Origin: Halomonas halophila
GTDB taxonomy: Bacteria > Pseudomonadota > Gammaproteobacteria > Pseudomonadales > Halomonadaceae
Length of the DNA: 64,000 bases
Direction: 5' to 3'
Assembly (NCBI RefSeq): GCF_030406665.1
Contig: NZ_CP129121.1
Span: 2,108,001-2,172,000, forward strand
Position numbers and translations under genes: made by a program
In this document: piece after piece, positions 1 to 8,028 of the stretch
Layout: each line of letters starts with the position of its first letter
Numbering within the stretch: position 1 is the first letter of the stretch
The notes under the pieces: model-generated
What the model was told of the DNA's origin: nothing
What the model saw: the letters and a program-made list of their open reading frames with translations, nothing else
The model's database searches: none

Positions 1-170
1 AGATCGTGCCGCAGCTGGTCGAGGATGCCCTGATCGCCAAGGGCGGCCGGTATACCAAGGCCGACGACTTCGCGCCCTACACCCGCCAGGACGGCAACCT
101 GATCACCGGTCAGAACCCGCCTTCCTCCGAGCCTGTCGCCCGCTGCCTGATGGACGCCCTGAAGGGCTGA
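1..170 (+). CDS. C-terminal end of a DJ-1/PfpI (type 1 glutamine amidotransferase-like) protein, partial
   Basis: Only the last 55 codons are visible, in frame from base 3 to the TGA at 168-170. The tail contains YTKADDFAPY and LITGQNPPSSEPVA, which match the C-terminal strand and helix of the DJ-1/PfpI/ThiJ family, where an ITGQNP(A/P)SS motif is typical. Members act as stress-protective hydrolases, chaperones or deglycases. The catalytic Cys elbow lies upstream of the window and cannot be inspected, so the activity is not assigned. A strong hairpin follows 25 bases after the stop, so this is probably the last gene of its transcript. Confidence 0.7.
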   Translation, partial: IVPQLVEDALIAKGGRYTKADDFAPYTRQDGNLITGQNPPSSEPVARCLMDALKG

Positions 171-194
171 GTCCGGCTCACGGGAGCCGCCACC

Positions 195-229
195 ACGGGC
201 GGGGTCGGCCATGCCGGCCCCGCCCGTTG
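195..229 (+). terminator. Hairpin terminator after the DJ-1/PfpI gene
   Basis: A 15-bp GC-rich stem (ACGGGCGGGGTCGGC paired with GCCGGCCCCGCCCGT, one G-T pair) closes on a 3-base loop. It is followed only by TGT, so the U-tract is weak. Confidence 0.6.
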
Positions 230-310
230 TCCATCAGCACCATCGATCCCCGCCGCCTCGACGCGCTATGCTGAGGCTCCTACCGATCTCATGACGCAAA
301 GGAGCCTGCC

Positions 311-1069
311 ATGAACCGTATCGCCTTCATCACCGGTGCCACCTCCGGATTCGGACGCGCCTGTGCCCACCGCTTCGCCGAGGCGGGCTGGTCGCTGGTG
401 CTCTCCGGCCGCCGCGAGGAACGCCTCGCGGAGCTTCGCGAGGCGCTCGAGGACAAGGTCCCGGTCCACACGGCGGTACTCGACGTGCGCGACGACGCCG
501 CAGTGAAGGCCATGGTCGAAGCCCTGCCCGACGAGTTCGCCGGAGTGACCTGCCTGATCAACAACGCCGGCCTGGCCCTGGCGCCCCAGCCGACGCAGCA
601 GGTCGACCTCGCCGACTGGCACACCATGATCGATACCAACGTCCGCGGGCTGGCCAACGTCACTCATGCGCTGCTGCCGACGCTGATCGAACAGGGTGCC
701 GGCACCAGCATCATCAATCTTGGCTCGGTAGCCGGCGATACACCCTACCCCGGCAGCCATGTCTATGGCGCCACCAAGGCCTTCGTCAAGCAGTTCAGCT
801 ACAACCTGCGCTGCGACCTGCTGGGCACCGGCGTACGCGTGACCGACGTGGCCCCCGGCCTGTCCGAGACCGAGTTCACCCTGGTGCGCACCGGCGGCAA
901 CCAGGACGCCCACGACGCTCTCTACCAGGGCACCACGCCGCTGTCCGCCGAGGACATCGCCGAACAGATCTTCTACGTCGCAACCCTCCCGGCGCACATC
1001 AACATCAACCGGATGGACGTGATGCCCGTGCGTCAGGCCTGGGCGCCCTTCGCCATCGACCGCGACTGA
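311..1069 (+). CDS. ydfG: YdfG-like NADP-dependent short-chain dehydrogenase (3-hydroxy acid dehydrogenase / malonic semialdehyde reductase type)
   Basis: A 252-residue classical SDR. The nucleotide-binding motif TGATSGFG is at residues 8-15, NNAG at 84-87, and the catalytic triad is Ser139, Tyr152 and Lys156 within YGATKAF. The C-terminal part (DVAPGLSETEF, then TLPAHININ and MPVRQ) follows the E. coli YdfG pattern closely. Known YdfG proteins reduce malonic semialdehyde and oxidise L-allo-threonine, serine and 3-hydroxy acids with NADP in the cytoplasm. The start is supported by AAAGGAG at 298-304. The gene appears monocistronic, between the upstream terminator and the oppositely oriented tRNA-Ala. 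The family is certain; the exact substrate is inferred. Confidence 0.85.
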   Translation: MNRIAFITGATSGFGRACAHRFAEAGWSLVLSGRREERLAELREALEDKVPVHTAVLDVRDDAAVKAMVEALPDEFAGVTCLINNAGLALAPQPTQQVDLADWHTMIDTNVRGLANVTHALLPTLIEQGAGTSIINLGSVAGDTPYPGSHVYGATKAFVKQFSYNLRCDLLGTGVRVTDVAPGLSETEFTLVRTGGNQDAHDALYQGTTPLSAEDIAEQIFYVATLPAHININRMDVMPVRQAWAPFAIDRD

Positions 1070-1214
1070 GCCGCGAAGACGACGAACGCCATCACTCGCC
1101 GGGCCAAGGCCCGGCGAGACGCCAGACACACAGGCAGCGCAAAATATGAAGTGCCAGGAAAGGAGGAAAGCCAGATAGCGAACAGGACGGGAAAAGCAGA
1201 CACACAGACAAAAA

Positions 1215-1247
1215 GAAGCGGCCCGATGCATGGCATCGGGCCGCTTC
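1215..1247 (-). terminator. Rho-independent terminator of tRNA-Ala copy 1
   Basis: A perfect 15-bp stem (GAAGCGGCCCGATGC and its complement) with a 3-base loop lies just downstream of the tRNA. On the minus strand it is followed by TTTTTG. The second tRNA-Ala copy carries the same arrangement. Confidence 0.8.
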
Positions 1248-1259
1248 TCGATATTCGAT

Positions 1260-1335
1260 TGGTGGAGCCTAGCGGGATCGAACCGCTGACCTCAACACTG
1301 CCAGTGTTGCGCTCTCCCAGCTGAGCTAAGGCCCC
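1260..1335 (-). tRNA. tRNA-Ala(GGC), copy 1
   Basis: A 76-nt cloverleaf read on the minus strand with CCA encoded at 1262-1260. The acceptor stem contains the G3-U70 wobble pair that marks alanine tRNAs. The anticodon loop CTGGCAG gives anticodon GGC, which reads GCC and GCU codons. It has its own sigma-70 promoter and terminator. The tRNA body is identical to copy 2 at 7022-7097. Confidence 0.97.
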
Positions 1336-1374
1336 ACTGTTGCTCGCCGCTTCTGCCTTGCGAGAACGAGGCGA

Positions 1375-1403
1375 ATACTACGCCGTCATGTCGGAGACGT
1401 CAA
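1375..1403 (-). promoter_or_regulatory. Sigma-70 promoter of tRNA-Ala copy 1
   Basis: On the minus strand TTGACG (1403-1398) and TAGTAT (1380-1375) are separated by exactly 17 bp. The tRNA begins about 40 bases downstream. Confidence 0.75.
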
Positions 1404-1577
1404 GCCCGGAACCCTCTTTTCAACACTGCACCGAGCATGGCCATGGCCGCAAACAGAGCCCATCGCAGACGGGCATGAAGCGATGATGTCGCGCGAGCCA
1501 TGCTTGGACGCCGGCTTTTTGCCATTTAGCAAGCCTGGGCACCCTTGCCCACAAGAGAAGGCAAACGAGGGCCGAAG

Positions 1578-1824
1578 CCCCTCGGCGTTCGAGAGCCCAT
1601 ACTCGGCCAGGAACGCCTCCATCATGCTGGGCGAGGTCTACTCGCGCACCCGCGACACCACGTAGTCGGCGCCGACCTCGGCCACCTGGCGGCGCTGGTG
1701 CTGCGACAGCTCGATGCGCTCGACCAGCCCGCGCAGCACCTCCGCCTCGTCGACGCCGTAGTGGGCACGGATGCGCGCGCGGCTCGCTCACGGCATCGTG
1801 TGGATGACGGTTGGCTTCGTCCAT
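1578..1824 (-). pseudogene. putA: Decayed N-terminal fragment of putA (proline dehydrogenase / P5C dehydrogenase)
   Basis: On the minus strand, an ATG at 1824 with AGGAGATCGACC just upstream starts MDEANRHPHDAVSEPRA. After a frame change the sequence reads IRAHYGVDEAEVLRGLV, then VAEVGADYVVSRVRE, an in-frame TAG at 1640-1638, and MMEAFLAEYGLSNAEG. The spacing of HY-VDEA, the VR-rich helix and EAFLAEYGLS-EG matches the N-terminal DNA-binding/dimerisation region of PutA. After EG the resemblance is lost and the remaining bases to about 1404 show nothing recognisable. The relic therefore has a frameshift, a stop and a deletion of most of the gene. It is last in a minus-strand set with dadA-like, nhaC-like and OCD genes. 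The identification is by motif memory and needs a homology search. Confidence 0.55.
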
Positions 1825-1959
1825 GGTCGATCTCCTAGCGACGTCCAGCGCGTCGCCGATATTCAGGCTCGGATGGCGCCGTCGTTGTCGAAAGTTACAC
1901 ACATAGCGTAGGCCCCCTGCCATAGGGGCCCGAAGAGGCATGCGGCCGCGGCGGTGCCC

Positions 1960-3243
1960 TCAGGCTTTCCCGCAGCAGACTTCGCGCGGCGCACTCCTGC
2001 GCCCCGTGAAGCGGGTCACCCGAAAGGGCGCGAGGTCGAGGGCCGGAGGCTCGCCGGCCAGTCGGGCCACGAGCAGCTCGGCGGTGATCGCCGCCTGGGT
2101 CAGCCCCAGGTGCTGGTGGCCGAAGGCGAAGGCCACCGCCGGATGGCGCGGATGGACGTCGATCACCGGCAGCGAGTCCGGCAGCGTCGGGCGAAATCCC
2201 ATCCACTCCTCGGCGCCGTCGTCGAGCCCGGCGGGATCGTGCAGCAGCGCCTCGGCATGCCGGCGAAGCGAGGCATAGCGGCGCGCCCGGGGCGGTAGCG
2301 CCAGCCCGCCAAGCTCGGTGAAGCCGACGATGCGCAGCCCGCAGCTCATGGGGGTCATCACGCAGCGGCGCTCCGCCGAGCCCACTGGCCGGCGCAGGGC
2401 CTGGCCGCGCCCGGGCAGCGTCAGGTGGTAGCCGCGCTCGGTCTCCAGCGGGATGCTCAGGCCAAGCCCGGCCGCCAGGCGATGGCTCCAGGCACCGGCG
2501 GCGACCACCGCGCGCTCGACGTCCCGCGTGCCATCGTCGGTGTGCAGCCGCACGCCCTCGCCCCGCGGTTCGAGGCGCGTCACGCCGTCCCGGTGCAGCT
2601 CGCCACCGCGGGCCTCGAAGGCCGCGGCCAGTCGGCGCACCAAGGCTTGGGGATCGCGCACCTGGTGCGCATCGCGGAAGTGGAGGCCGTGGCTGAGCGC
2701 GCCCGAGAGCCCCGGTTCCAGGGCGCGTAGCTCGTTCGCCTCGCACCACTCCACCGCGTGCCCCCAACGGCGAAGCTCGTCCATCCGCTTCCTCGCGGCG
2801 GCCCGTCCGCGCGGGGAGGCCCACACCTGCAGGTAGCCCGAGGCCACCAGCTCATGCTCGGCGCCGATGTCGGCCAGGCAGCGCCGCCAGGCGTCCACCG
2901 CGGCGCCGTTCAGGGCCGCCAGGGCCCGGCGCCCGCGTTCCACCTGGCCCGGCCGGGCGGCGGCCAGGAAGCGTGCCAGCCATGGGGCCAGCCGCGGCAG
3001 GTAGCGGGCCGGCAGCGCCAGGGCGCCGTGGGGATCGAACCACAGCCGCGGTGCCTGGCGCAGGCTCGCCGGGCTGGCCAGCGGGTCGATCAGCTCGGTG
3101 GCCAGGAAGCCGGCGTTGCCGTAGGAGGCGCCCTCCCCCGGCCCCTTGGGATCGAACACGCTCACCGCATGCCCCCGGCGCTGCAGGGCCAGGGCGGCGG
3201 TCATGCCGACCACCCCGGCACCGATTACCGCGATGCGGCTCAT
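1960..3243 (-). CDS. DadA-family FAD-dependent D-amino acid (D-proline type) dehydrogenase
   Basis: A 427-residue DAO-fold flavoprotein. The Rossmann motif GAGVVG at residues 8-13 binds FAD, and the C-terminal segment ending in FGHQHLGLTQA is the typical flavin-closing region of DadA-like enzymes. The family oxidises D-amino acids, including D-proline and D-hydroxyproline, to imino acids and passes electrons to the respiratory chain. The ATG overlaps the stop of the upstream nhaC-like gene by four bases (ATGA), so translation is coupled. The neighbouring OCD-type imine reductase and putA relic point to D-proline or a related ring amino acid as substrate. That is inference; the family call is firm. 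Confidence 0.8.
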   Translation of the reverse strand: MSRIAVIGAGVVGMTAALALQRRGHAVSVFDPKGPGEGASYGNAGFLATELIDPLASPASLRQAPRLWFDPHGALALPARYLPRLAPWLARFLAAARPGQVERGRRALAALNGAAVDAWRRCLADIGAEHELVASGYLQVWASPRGRAAARKRMDELRRWGHAVEWCEANELRALEPGLSGALSHGLHFRDAHQVRDPQALVRRLAAAFEARGGELHRDGVTRLEPRGEGVRLHTDDGTRDVERAVVAAGAWSHRLAAGLGLSIPLETERGYHLTLPGRGQALRRPVGSAERRCVMTPMSCGLRIVGFTELGGLALPPRARRYASLRRHAEALLHDPAGLDDGAEEWMGFRPTLPDSLPVIDVHPRHPAVAFAFGHQHLGLTQAAITAELLVARLAGEPPALDLAPFRVTRFTGRRSAPREVCCGKA

Positions 3244-4688
3244 GCCCGCTCCCCTGCCGCCGCAGCGTCGTCCTCGGCGCGCCTGGAGAACCAGCCGAGC
3301 TGGGCATAGAGAATGCCGAACAGCGGCGACAGCCAGCAGGCGAAGGCCAGCGGGATGTACAGCAAGGCGCTGAAGTCGCCGGCGCTCACGGTCAGCCCCA
3401 GGGCACCGATCACGAAGGCGCCGCCCGCGTTCCAGGGCACCAGCGGCGAGACCAGGGTGCCGCCCTCCTCGATGGCCCGGGACAGGTTGAGGCGCGAATA
3501 GCCCAGCTCATCGTAGGCCGGCTTGTACATGCGTCCCGGCAGGGCGATCGACAGGTAGACGTCGCCGGACACCACGTTGGTGGCGATGGAGGTCAGGATG
3601 GCGCTGGTCTGCAGCCCGCGAAAGCCCTTGAGGCGCTTCATGATGGCGCCGACGATGGCCTCCAGGCAGCGGGTGCGCTCGAGCGCGCCGCCATAGGCCA
3701 GGGCGAACATCATCAGCGTCACCACCCAGGTCATCGAGGTCACGCCGCCGCGGTTGAGCAGACTGTCCAGGGTCTCGCTGCCGGTGACGACGCTGTAGCC
3801 GCTGTGGGCGAAGGTCAGGGCATCGTGCACGCTCGCGCCCTGGGTGAAGATGGCCACGCCGCCGCCCAGCATCACCCCGGTGAACAGCGCCGGAATCGGC
3901 GCCACCTTGAAGAACGCCAGGCCGATGACCACCACCAGCGGCAGCAGCTGCCAGGGGCCCATCACGAAGTTGTCGGCCAGGCCCTGCTTGATGGCGTCGA
4001 TGCGCGTCAGGGTATCGGTCCCGCCGCCGCCGTCGGCCCCGCCGACCACGGCATATACTGCCAGCGCGATCAACATCGCCGGCACGGTGGTGGGCATCAT
4101 GTTGCGGATATGGTCGAAGATGTTGGTCTCGGTGACCGCCGGCGACAGATTGGTGGTGTCGGAGAGCGGCGAGATCTTGTCGCCGAAGAAGGCGCCGGAG
4201 ACCACCGCCCCGGCGGTCCAGTAGAGCGGCACGCCGAAAGCGTCGCCGATGCCCATCAGCGCCAGGCCCACGGTGCCGACGGTGGTCCAGGAGGAGCCGA
4301 TCGACAGCGAGACCATCGAACACATCAGCATGGCCGCGGCCAGGAACCAGCTCGGGTCGATCAACTCCAGCCCCAGATAGATCAGCATCGGTACGGTGCC
4401 GCTGGCGATCCAGGTGCCCACCAGCATGCCGACGATGATCAGGGTGGCGATGGAGGGCATTGCCACGTGCAGCACCTGGAAGGCGCCGGACTCGATGTCC
4501 TTCCAGCGATAGCCCTGCAGCCAGCCGACCAGGGCGGTAATGCCGAAGCCGATGGCCAGCGGGATGTGCGGGGTGAAGTCGTCGTAGTAGAAGATCTGCA
4601 CGCCCAGCAGGGCGATGGTCAACACCACCGGGATCAGCGCCAGCGGCAGGCGCGGCACCGGGATGGCCGGGGTCGAATAGTCTTGCAT
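3240..4688 (-). CDS. NhaC-family Na+/H+ antiporter-type carrier
   Basis: A 482-residue polytopic inner-membrane protein with about ten or more hydrophobic segments and the NhaC signatures SIGSSWTTVGT and GDKISPLSDTTNLS. NhaC homologues exchange Na+ for H+, and some exchange organic anions (malate/lactate type). Its position between an imine reductase gene and an amino-acid oxidase gene, with a four-base overlap to the latter, suggests that it imports the substrate of the pathway or balances sodium during uptake. No substrate can be read from the sequence. Confidence 0.8.
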   Translation of the reverse strand: MQDYSTPAIPVPRLPLALIPVVLTIALLGVQIFYYDDFTPHIPLAIGFGITALVGWLQGYRWKDIESGAFQVLHVAMPSIATLIIVGMLVGTWIASGTVPMLIYLGLELIDPSWFLAAAMLMCSMVSLSIGSSWTTVGTVGLALMGIGDAFGVPLYWTAGAVVSGAFFGDKISPLSDTTNLSPAVTETNIFDHIRNMMPTTVPAMLIALAVYAVVGGADGGGGTDTLTRIDAIKQGLADNFVMGPWQLLPLVVVIGLAFFKVAPIPALFTGVMLGGGVAIFTQGASVHDALTFAHSGYSVVTGSETLDSLLNRGGVTSMTWVVTLMMFALAYGGALERTRCLEAIVGAIMKRLKGFRGLQTSAILTSIATNVVSGDVYLSIALPGRMYKPAYDELGYSRLNLSRAIEEGGTLVSPLVPWNAGGAFVIGALGLTVSAGDFSALLYIPLAFACWLSPLFGILYAQLGWFSRRAEDDAAAAGERA

Positions 4689-4766
4689 CTTGAAGGCTCC
4701 CCGGGCGGGACGCGCCCGCCCTTCTTTGTCGTTGTCATCGTGTCGCAGGAGGCGAAGCTTGTCGGG

Positions 4767-5723
4767 TCAGTCGCGGCAGCGCTCGTAGGCCAGGATGGCG
4801 GCGGCCAGGTCCTCCACCGAGGCGCCCACCGACTTGAAGACGGTGATCGCACGATCGGGGTCGGCCAGCGCCGCGCGGCCCGGATGTTTCCCGCCGCACA
4901 GGTCGGGGAAGTCGGCAAGGATGTCGGTCTCGCCGATCACGCCGCTGGCGATCGGGTCGATCAAGTCGCCGGTCTCGCTCAGCGCGCCCTCGCGGGTGTC
5001 GACGAACACCGCGCCGCGGCGCATCACCTCGTCGTCCGCCTCGCGCATGAAGGGCGTGAAACTGCCCACCAGGTCCAGATGGGTGCCCGGCGTCAGCCAC
5101 TCGCCGTGGATCAACGGCTCGGGGCTCAGGGTGGCGCAGCTGATGATGTCGGCCCGCCCGGCGGCCTCGGCCAGGCCATCAGCCGGCACCGCCTGGGCGT
5201 CCAGGCCCTCGTCGCGCAGCTCCGCGGCCAATGCCTGGGCGCCGGTCTCGTGGATGTCCCAGATCCGCACCCGCTCGATGGGACGCACGGCGCGGTGCGC
5301 CGGGATCAGCCGGCGGCCCATGCGCCCCGCCCCTACCATCAGCAGCTCGCGGCTGTCTTCGCGGGCCAGGTAGCGGGCGGCCAGGGCGGATGCCGCCGCG
5401 GTGCGCCGGGCGGTCAGTTCGTTGGCCTCGAACTGGGCCAGGTGGTGTCCGGTGCGAGCGCAGCTCAGCAGGTAGTGGCCGGAGAGGCCCGGCTGGCCGC
5501 GGCCGCTGTTGCCGGGAAAGACGTTGACCTGCTTGACGCCGAGGTACTGGCCTTCGATCCAGGCCGGCATCAGCAGCAGGGTGGCGTCCGGGTCGCCCGG
5601 CACGTGCAGGTGATGATGATGGCGCACCGGCGAATGCACGGTGCGAGTGAAGATATCGTCCAGCGCTTCCACCAGCGCGCCCCAGGGCAAACTGATGGTG
5701 ACTTGTTCGGCGTCGAGATACAT
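4767..5723 (-). CDS. Ornithine cyclodeaminase/mu-crystallin family protein, probable delta1-pyrroline-2-carboxylate reductase
   Basis: A 318-residue OCD-family protein. It has the dinucleotide motif GAGRMG at residues 131-136, the conserved Lys64 in GVKQVN, and late motifs HLDLVGSFTP and FKSVGASVEDLAAA. True ornithine cyclodeaminases form proline from ornithine, but many relatives reduce the cyclic imines delta1-pyrroline-2-carboxylate or delta1-piperideine-2-carboxylate to L-proline or L-pipecolate. Next to a DadA-type oxidase the reductase role is more likely: D-Pro to imine to L-Pro. It is the first gene of a minus-strand operon, divergent from an AraC regulator 118 bp away. Confidence 0.75.
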   Translation of the reverse strand: MYLDAEQVTISLPWGALVEALDDIFTRTVHSPVRHHHHLHVPGDPDATLLLMPAWIEGQYLGVKQVNVFPGNSGRGQPGLSGHYLLSCARTGHHLAQFEANELTARRTAAASALAARYLAREDSRELLMVGAGRMGRRLIPAHRAVRPIERVRIWDIHETGAQALAAELRDEGLDAQAVPADGLAEAAGRADIISCATLSPEPLIHGEWLTPGTHLDLVGSFTPFMREADDEVMRRGAVFVDTREGALSETGDLIDPIASGVIGETDILADFPDLCGGKHPGRAALADPDRAITVFKSVGASVEDLAAAILAYERCRD

Positions 5724-5841
5724 GTCAGCCTCTTTTCAACGGTGCCCGAGCCAGTCTATGCCCCCCCGCCGACGGGCACTTTGCCCTGCCTCCGCAAGCG
5801 TTGATCCAGGCTCCGCAATCGCCGGTCCCGAGGAGGACGAG

Positions 5842-6651
5842 ATGTCACAGACCCAGGCTCGCTGTAACCGCATCGCCCGTAGCGCCGGCGAGCACTGCCA
5901 CGACTATCCCCAGTTGATGCTGGGCTGGCGCGGGGCGATGGACTACGAGTTCAGCCGCGGCAGCCAGCGCCTGGCGCTGGGCCAGGCGGCGATCCTCCCG
6001 GTGGGCGAGACGCACCATTACATGGGACGTGGCGACGACAGCGAAGTGTTGGTGATCGACCTCGACCGCGACGACCCCTGCCTGACCTCCCTGGAACAGA
6101 GTTGCGAGCTGGCGCTGCGGGAATCGCTGTTCGCCGAGCCCCGAGCGCTCACCCTGCCGCCGACGCTGATGCCGATGGTCGACTACACCACCGGCCAGCT
6201 TCGCGGCCGGCACACGCCGCAACAGGCGGCGCTGATCAACCACCAGCTGGCGCTGCTGTTCGTCAGCCAGTTCAGCCAGCTGCTCGGCGAGGAGGGCCCG
6301 GGCGCCCGGCGGCGCGAGCGCCTGCCCGCCGCGGCCCTGGACGCCTTCATCGACGAACGCCTGGACCTGCCGCCGGACAACCAGGCGCTGGCCGAGGCCA
6401 TGAACCTCGGCCAGAGCCAGCTTCACCTGCTCTGCCAGCGCCAGTTCGGCGTGACACCCCAGCAATACGTGCTGCAGCGCCGCCTGCAGTGGGCACGCTA
6501 CTGGCTATGCCAGACTACGCGCCCGGTCGGCGAGATCGCTCTCGACCTAGGTTTCGCCGACGTATCGACCTTCTCGCGAGCGTTCCGCCGCCGCACCGGC
6601 CGCTCGCCCAGTGAGGAACGACGCCAGGGCAGCACCGCCCGCATGTCCTGA
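5842..6651 (+). CDS. AraC-family transcriptional regulator of the divergent amino-acid operon
   Basis: 269 residues. The N-terminal half resembles a cupin-type sensing domain (GQAAILPVGETHHY). The C-terminal half has the two AraC helix-turn-helices, ending in EIALDLGFADVSTFSRAFRR. The start at 5842 was chosen because AGGAGG lies at 5831-5836; an open frame extends further upstream into the intergenic region but lacks such a site. Its divergent placement facing the OCD gene suggests local control of OCD, the NhaC-type carrier and the DadA-type oxidase in response to their amino-acid substrate. The ligand is unknown. Confidence 0.85.
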   Translation: MSQTQARCNRIARSAGEHCHDYPQLMLGWRGAMDYEFSRGSQRLALGQAAILPVGETHHYMGRGDDSEVLVIDLDRDDPCLTSLEQSCELALRESLFAEPRALTLPPTLMPMVDYTTGQLRGRHTPQQAALINHQLALLFVSQFSQLLGEEGPGARRRERLPAAALDAFIDERLDLPPDNQALAEAMNLGQSQLHLLCQRQFGVTPQQYVLQRRLQWARYWLCQTTRPVGEIALDLGFADVSTFSRAFRRRTGRSPSEERRQGSTARMS

Positions 6652-6961
6652 ACACAGGTGAAGCAACCTCCAGCATTGCGCCGTGTGAGGCGGACTCTAT
6701 TCGGTAGATAAGATCTGTGGTCACAGCCGCAGCAGAGACAAGGAGTGCGGTTATCAGGTTTTAGCTTTAAGCACAGTATCTGAGGATCTAGGCATACGTG
6801 GTGGCCTCGATAAAGCCTTTCTAGGAAAGGCTTGGGGCACCTGCAGGGTGGTGGCAATGTCCGCCGCCTGATATGTCACCGAAAAATGCCCAATCGGACA
6901 TCTTGCCGTTTCTCTATCCCGGCGTTATCTCACGACACTTGGACGGTCCATGTTAACGACG
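6652..6961. other. Gene-free stretch between the AraC gene and the tRNA-Ala terminator
   Basis: No supported gene is present. It is less GC-rich than its neighbours and contains a perfect 9-bp hairpin, AAGCCTTTC and GAAAGGCTT around TAG (6813-6833). It may hold degenerate mobile-element sequence, but nothing is identifiable by eye. Confidence 0.5.
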
Positions 6962-7009
6962 AAAAAAACAAAAAAAGCCGCCCGATGCATTGATTGCATC
7001 GGGCGGCTT
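6962..7009 (-). terminator. Rho-independent terminator of tRNA-Ala copy 2
   Basis: A 15-bp stem (6975-6989 with 6995-7009) closes on the loop TTGAT. On the minus strand it is followed by a long T-rich run with a single interruption. It is the counterpart of the hairpin at 1215-1247. Confidence 0.9.
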
Positions 7010-7021
7010 CTCGAAATTCGT

Positions 7022-7097
7022 TGGTGGAGCCTAGCGGGATCGAACCGCTGACCTCAACACTGCCAGTGTTGCGCTCTCCCAGCTGAGCTAAGGCCCC
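7022..7097 (-). tRNA. tRNA-Ala(GGC), copy 2
   Basis: Its sequence is identical to copy 1, with anticodon GGC, the G3-U70 pair and encoded CCA. The 3' flank (terminator arm) and 5' leader up to the -10 box are also nearly the same as around copy 1. This makes a direct repeat of roughly 148 bp that brackets the catabolic island. It is transcribed divergently from uvrY. Confidence 0.97.
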
Positions 7098-7136
7098 ACT
7101 GTTGCTCGCCGCTGTTGCCTTGCGAGAACGAGGCGA

Positions 7137-7165
7137 ATATTACGGACATTCCCCACGCTCGTCAA
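7137..7165 (-). promoter_or_regulatory. Sigma-70 promoter of tRNA-Ala copy 2
   Basis: On the minus strand TTGACG (7165-7160) and TAATAT (7142-7137) are 17 bp apart. The spacer differs completely from that of copy 1, so the repeated unit ends at the -10 region. Confidence 0.75.
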
Positions 7166-7297
7166 CACCTTGGCGGGAAAAATCAGACCTAGGGCTGACA
7201 CCAATTCCCCTTAGGGAGATGTTGTGCCACGCTAGGGACTATCATGGCTGCTCTATATGCGCCCGACACACTTAACATCATCTTAGGAGCACCTGCC

Positions 7298-7945
7298 TTG
7301 ATCAGGGTTCTCGTTGCCGACGACCACCACCTGGTAAGGACCAGTATCGCCCACCTGCTCGGTGCCGAGCAGGACATCACCATCGTGGGCGAGGCCGCAG
7401 ATGGCGAAGATGCCATTCGCCTGGCCCGCGAACTCAAGCCCGATATCGTGCTGATGGATATCCGCATGCCGGGCATCGGCGGTCTGGAAGCCACGCGCAA
7501 GATCCATCGTTTTACCCAGGACATCCGTATCCTGGTGCTGACCGCCTTCATCGAGGACACCTTCGCCCAGCGCCTGCTCGATGCCGGTGCCCATGGCTTT
7601 ATCAGCAAGGGCTCGCAGCACGACGAGATGGTGACCGCGGTGCGCAGCGTCTTCGCCGGGCAGCGCTACGTCAGCCCGGAGATCGCCCAGCGCCTGGTCC
7701 TGTCGCGCATCGACGCCAGCGACAACCCCTTCGACCAGCTGTCCCAGCGCGAACTGCAGGTGGCGATGATGATCGTCAACTGCCAGAAGGTGGCCGATAT
7801 CGCTGACCGCATGTTCCTGAGCCCCAAGACCGTCAACACCTACCGCTACCGCATCTTCGAGAAGCTCGACGTGCATTCCGACGTCGAGCTGACCCACCTC
7901 GGGCTGCGTCACGGCCTGGTCGACGGCTTCAGCGAGGCGGAATGA
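7298..7945 (+). CDS. uvrY: Response regulator UvrY/GacA (BarA/GacS two-component system)
   Basis: 215 residues when started at TTG 7298, preceded by TTAGGAG. GacA orthologues often use TTG, and the protein then begins directly at the receiver domain. Receiver: acidic pair Asp8-Asp9, phosphorylation site Asp54 in LMDIRMPG, and a conserved Lys in FISKGS. Output: LuxR/FixJ-type helix-turn-helix (VADIADRMFLSPKTVNTYRYRIF). UvrY/GacA is phosphorylated by the sensor kinase BarA/GacS and activates the small RNAs CsrB/C or RsmY/Z, relieving repression by CsrA/RsmA. It sits just upstream of uvrC as in many gammaproteobacteria. The cognate kinase is not in the window, but a candidate target RNA is at 22812-22959. 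Confidence 0.93.
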   Translation: MIRVLVADDHHLVRTSIAHLLGAEQDITIVGEAADGEDAIRLARELKPDIVLMDIRMPGIGGLEATRKIHRFTQDIRILVLTAFIEDTFAQRLLDAGAHGFISKGSQHDEMVTAVRSVFAGQRYVSPEIAQRLVLSRIDASDNPFDQLSQRELQVAMMIVNCQKVADIADRMFLSPKTVNTYRYRIFEKLDVHSDVELTHLGLRHGLVDGFSEAE

Positions 7946-8028
7946 CTCGACCGGGAGACTCCCCGTAATCCCCGCCCCGGCGGCGCGTCTGATAGGATGA
8001 GCCTCCATCCACGCCAGACCGCCGCCCG

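Noticed and set aside
2973..5804. A 943-codon open frame on the plus strand
   Set aside because: It runs antisense through the dadA-like, nhaC-like and OCD genes, has low-complexity His/Gln/Arg/Gly composition and no family motif. It is a codon-bias shadow of high-GC genes.
5641..5841. N-terminal extension of the AraC regulator from 5641
   Set aside because: It overlaps the start of the divergent OCD gene and has low-complexity Ser/Arg sequence. The AGGAGG before 5842 marks the real start.
6860..6930. Possible end of an IS21-like element (TGTCACCGAAAAATGCCC)
   Set aside because: It resembles remembered IS termini, but there is no matching second end, target duplication or transposase fragment in the window.
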